Assembly: GCA_020060235.1 (NCBI GenBank)
Contig: JAGVAO010000150.1
Location: 1-46,368, forward strand
Length of the DNA: 46,368 nt
Direction of reading: 5' to 3'
Origin: Anaerolineales bacterium
GTDB lineage: Bacteria > Chloroflexota > Anaerolineae > Anaerolineales > Villigracilaceae
Both the position numbers and the translations under genes were made by a program. Positions 44,355 through 46,368 of the stretch are shown here, in pieces; within the stretch, counting starts at the first letter, position 1, and every line of letters begins with the position of its first letter. The notes beneath the pieces were generated by a model. It did no database searches and was not told the origin of the DNA. It saw only the letters and a list, made by a program, of their open reading frames with translations.

Positions 44355-44525
44355 ATGCCCAAGTGTACTAGGGCGTTAGTTTTGGCAGTTTCCACGCCAC
44401 TGACACGCCGTAAGTTGCATGAATCGGGCTTGCTGGATGCCCATCACATTGTGGATAGCCCGGCAGAATTGCAGGAAAAGATGGCGCATTTGTTAACTCA
44501 TTACACAAGCAGTCAACAGAACTAA
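44355..44525 (+). pseudogene. Orphan C-terminal gene fragment (56 codons)
   Basis: Open frame from ATG 44355 to TAA 44525, giving LVLAVSTPLTRRKLHESG, HHIVDSPAELQEKMAHLL and a Ser/Gln tail. It looks like the end of a real protein (helical, balanced composition) but I do not recognise the family and no matching 5' part is nearby. Followed at once by a good terminator, so it is probably the 3' stub of a gene cut by the adjacent transposon. Confidence 0.4.
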
Positions 44526-44528
44526 ATG

Positions 44529-44556
44529 AAAGCCCTGCCGAAAAGCAGGGCTTTTT
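44529..44556 (+). terminator. Intrinsic terminator
   Basis: 10-bp perfect stem (44529-44538 / 44545-44554), loop CGAAAA, followed by a T-run (44552-44556). It ends the plus-strand fragment and, reading the other way, lies 27 bp after the HD-GYP gene, so it may serve both. Confidence 0.8.
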
Positions 44557-44582
44557 GTTCAGGCTGTAATGAAATAACACGG

Positions 44583-45416
44583 TTACCCAATTTGTTGCAA
44601 TAACGATTCTATCCCGGCTTCATTGGGGATTGGCTCCAGTTTGCGTGGGTCATCGGTCATCCCAATCATCTCTGCGTCAAAGGTGCCCCCACAACGGCGC
44701 AGTTGTAGTTCGCCCTGGCAGGCGCGGCAATAAACAATGTCGCCATCTTGAGTATTGCGGGGAATGGCAATCACCGGGCCGCAATGTGGGCAGGTCACTG
44801 CGGGGATGCCATCTGCCGTGTGCCCAACGATATGCGCCAGGTCGCCAGCCTCGCCCAATTCACACATATGGAACGCGAGGTCTGCATCAAACTGGGTGCC
44901 GGCGTTTTCTCGCAAAATATTTAGTGCCTTCTCAATTGGCATCCCTGAACGATACGGGCGTGTGCTAGTCATGGCATCAAAAGCATCTGCAATGGCAATA
45001 ATCCGTGAAACCATCGAGAGTTGGTGACCTTGCAATCCATGCGGATACCCTTTTCCATCTACCCGTTCGTGATGTTCAGCGGCGGCAGAGCTTACCATTT
45101 CAGCGAGCGGATGACCGGAAAGCAGTCGTTCACCAATCGATGGGTGGGTCTGGATAACCGCGTACTCATTATCGCTCAAGGTAGCGGGCTTCTTCAGGAT
45201 TTGGTCTGGAATCCCTACCTTACCCATGTCATGTAAATAAGCGGCAATACTCACCCGTACAACGTCTTCATCTGACATCCCAGCCTTGGTTGCCAGCAAT
45301 TTGGCGAACTGAGACACCCGCCAGACGTGACCGCCGGTATAAGGGTCGCGCGCCTCAACAATATCGGCCATCAATAACAACGACTTCAAGAGGGGCTTGT
45401 TAATATCGGACGGCAT
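44583..45416 (-). CDS. HD-GYP domain protein with C-terminal zinc ribbon
   Basis: 277 aa. HD motif in AAYLHDMGKVGIPD (about 58-71), GYP part with AEHHERVDGKGYPHGL, and DAFDAMTSTRPYR. These are intact c-di-GMP phosphodiesterase/HD-GYP residues. After residue 200 comes CPHCG then CRAC, a zinc ribbon-like tail with an Arg/Leu segment. No receiver domain or membrane segment, so it is a stand-alone cytoplasmic hydrolase for c-di-GMP or another nucleotide. It is divergent from the second TVP38 gene. Confidence 0.87.
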   Translation of the reverse strand: MPSDINKPLLKSLLLMADIVEARDPYTGGHVWRVSQFAKLLATKAGMSDEDVVRVSIAAYLHDMGKVGIPDQILKKPATLSDNEYAVIQTHPSIGERLLSGHPLAEMVSSAAAEHHERVDGKGYPHGLQGHQLSMVSRIIAIADAFDAMTSTRPYRSGMPIEKALNILRENAGTQFDADLAFHMCELGEAGDLAHIVGHTADGIPAVTCPHCGPVIAIPRNTQDGDIVYCRACQGELQLRRCGGTFDAEMIGMTDDPRKLEPIPNEAGIESLLQQIG

Positions 45417-45551
45417 ACTTCATTCCTTTGGTGATTGATTTTCATTACTTTAGAGGACATGGGGTGGCATTTTCTTACCAATAAACAAATTGGACAGAGA
45501 AGGTAAGATATTTGCATGCTCGGACTTCTTAACTTCCAGGAGACCTAAACA

Positions 45552-46277
45552 ATGGAACTTGAAAACAACTCACCTGTGATCACCCCTTGGCTGAAGGAAC
45601 ACGCCGCAAAATTTCCCGCCCTGTTTTTTTGGGGCGCGCTCATTATGACCTACTACTGGTACGAAAGCGTTAATGATCTTTCGCCGCTGGAAGTGGTTCA
45701 GCGTTTGCTGGATTTTATGACGGCCGGATTTTGGGGGCCGCTGGTCTATATCGGACTCTACATCGTCCGCCCACTGATCTTGTTTCCGTCTACTGTCCTG
45801 ACTCTTGCTGGCGGTTTTGTCTTCGGCCCCATCCTGGGAGTTTTGTACACCATTTTGGCGAGTAACGCATCATCGACAGTTGCCTATTTTGTCGGGCGAT
45901 TTTTTGGCGAAGGCTTGTTCAAGGATGACGGTTCAGACGGCCTGATTCAGCGCTATGCCCGCCGAATGCGCGAAAACAGTTTCGAAACAGTCATGATTAT
46001 GCGTTTCATATTCCTGCCCTACGACGCGGTCAGCTACTTGGCTGGTTTCCTACGAATTAAGTATTGGCCCTTCATCCTGGCGACCGCGCTGGGATCCATT
46101 CCCGGCACGATTGCATTTGTCGGCTTCGGCGCTTCAATTGAGCGTTTTGACAGTGCAATTCCGCAATTGAACCCGGTTACGCTTGGTTTTTCGATTGCCA
46201 TTTTCATTGTCAGTATTGCGCTTTCACGAATTTTCAAAAAGCGTGAATCTGCTTCTGTCAGCACAAATCATTCATGA
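45552..46277 (+). CDS. TVP38/TMEM64 (VTT-domain) membrane protein, second copy
   Basis: 241 aa, about six hydrophobic segments. It aligns along its length with the protein at 15058-15741: YYWYESVNDLSPLEVVQ against YWWYTSANNLTPMQTMQ, IVRPLILFPSTVLTLAGG, VAYFVGRFFGEG, MRFIFLPYDAVSYLAGFL, and LGSIPGTIAFVGFGASI. It is a paralogue of the DedA/TVP38 group, probably a lipid or anion transporter. CCAGGAGACC precedes the ATG. The bases after 46277 show no further gene. Confidence 0.85.
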   Translation: MELENNSPVITPWLKEHAAKFPALFFWGALIMTYYWYESVNDLSPLEVVQRLLDFMTAGFWGPLVYIGLYIVRPLILFPSTVLTLAGGFVFGPILGVLYTILASNASSTVAYFVGRFFGEGLFKDDGSDGLIQRYARRMRENSFETVMIMRFIFLPYDAVSYLAGFLRIKYWPFILATALGSIPGTIAFVGFGASIERFDSAIPQLNPVTLGFSIAIFIVSIALSRIFKKRESASVSTNHS

Positions 46278-46368
46278 CTCCTCTGCAAAAAGTCATTCTT
46301 TAACTAGCCCAAACCGGCTGAAAAGCCAGCGCTGACTTCGAAAAGGGCGCGAAAATATGGCGTACGAA

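Overview
The window reads as a bacterial chromosome segment, most likely from Chloroflexota (class Anaerolineae). This is inferred from gene content and style: a surface protein on long Thr/Pro stalks, a transaldolase-glucose-6-phosphate isomerase fusion, DUF3179 and TVP38-type proteins, and TrxR-type redox genes. No rRNA, tRNA, CRISPR array or phage module was seen. The GC content is moderate to high.

Layout. (1) 1-7050, plus strand: a tightly coupled cluster with the end of a VirB4/TraC-like ATPase, a TraD/VirD4-like coupling ATPase, two tiny proteins (92 and 33 aa), a 783-aa Cys-rich stalked membrane protein and a 181-aa membrane-anchored protein. It resembles part of a conjugation or type IV secretion apparatus. 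(2) 7058-16790: a glutaredoxin-thioredoxin reductase fusion with a small thioredoxin-like protein, a DUF3179 lipoprotein, an alpha/beta hydrolase, a four-gene ECF sigma/sigma paralogue/anti-sigma/TPR operon, NAD(P)HX epimerase, a TVP38 protein, and a deiodinase-like gene whose reading frame is interrupted by a UGA. (3) 16876-30211: a carbon core with 6-phosphogluconolactonase, glucokinase, GTP cyclohydrolase II, a transketolase remnant, Tal-Pgi, glycogen debranching enzyme, G6P dehydrogenase and 6-phosphogluconate dehydrogenase. Together these feed glucose and glycogen into the oxidative pentose phosphate pathway and make NADPH. A GrdB-family gene with an in-frame UGA sits inside this block. 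(4) 30275-41994, minus strand: a frameshifted lipoprotein pseudogene, glycosyltransferase, DegV, PlsY, an MBL-fold hydrolase, an autoregulated-looking drug/lipid efflux operon (regulator, two ABC ATPases, permease, HlyD) and an SDR/DUF2867 protein. (5) 42058-44560: an IS1-family element with intact ends and an 8-bp target duplication, beside a decayed DDE transposase and an orphan gene fragment. (6) 44583-46277: an HD-GYP protein and a second TVP38 protein.

The main discovery is two probable selenoproteins that ordinary gene calling splits or truncates. One is an iodothyronine-deiodinase-like protein (15757-16458, minus; Sec68) and the other a glycine/sarcosine/betaine reductase B-like protein (26223-27182, plus; Sec229). 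Both have a U-P-x-C motif. Both have a perfect hairpin with a three-base, G-first loop placed 18-19 nt after the UGA, as expected for a bacterial SECIS. They sit among NADPH-producing and thiol-redox genes, so a shared reductive role is plausible, but that link is inference.
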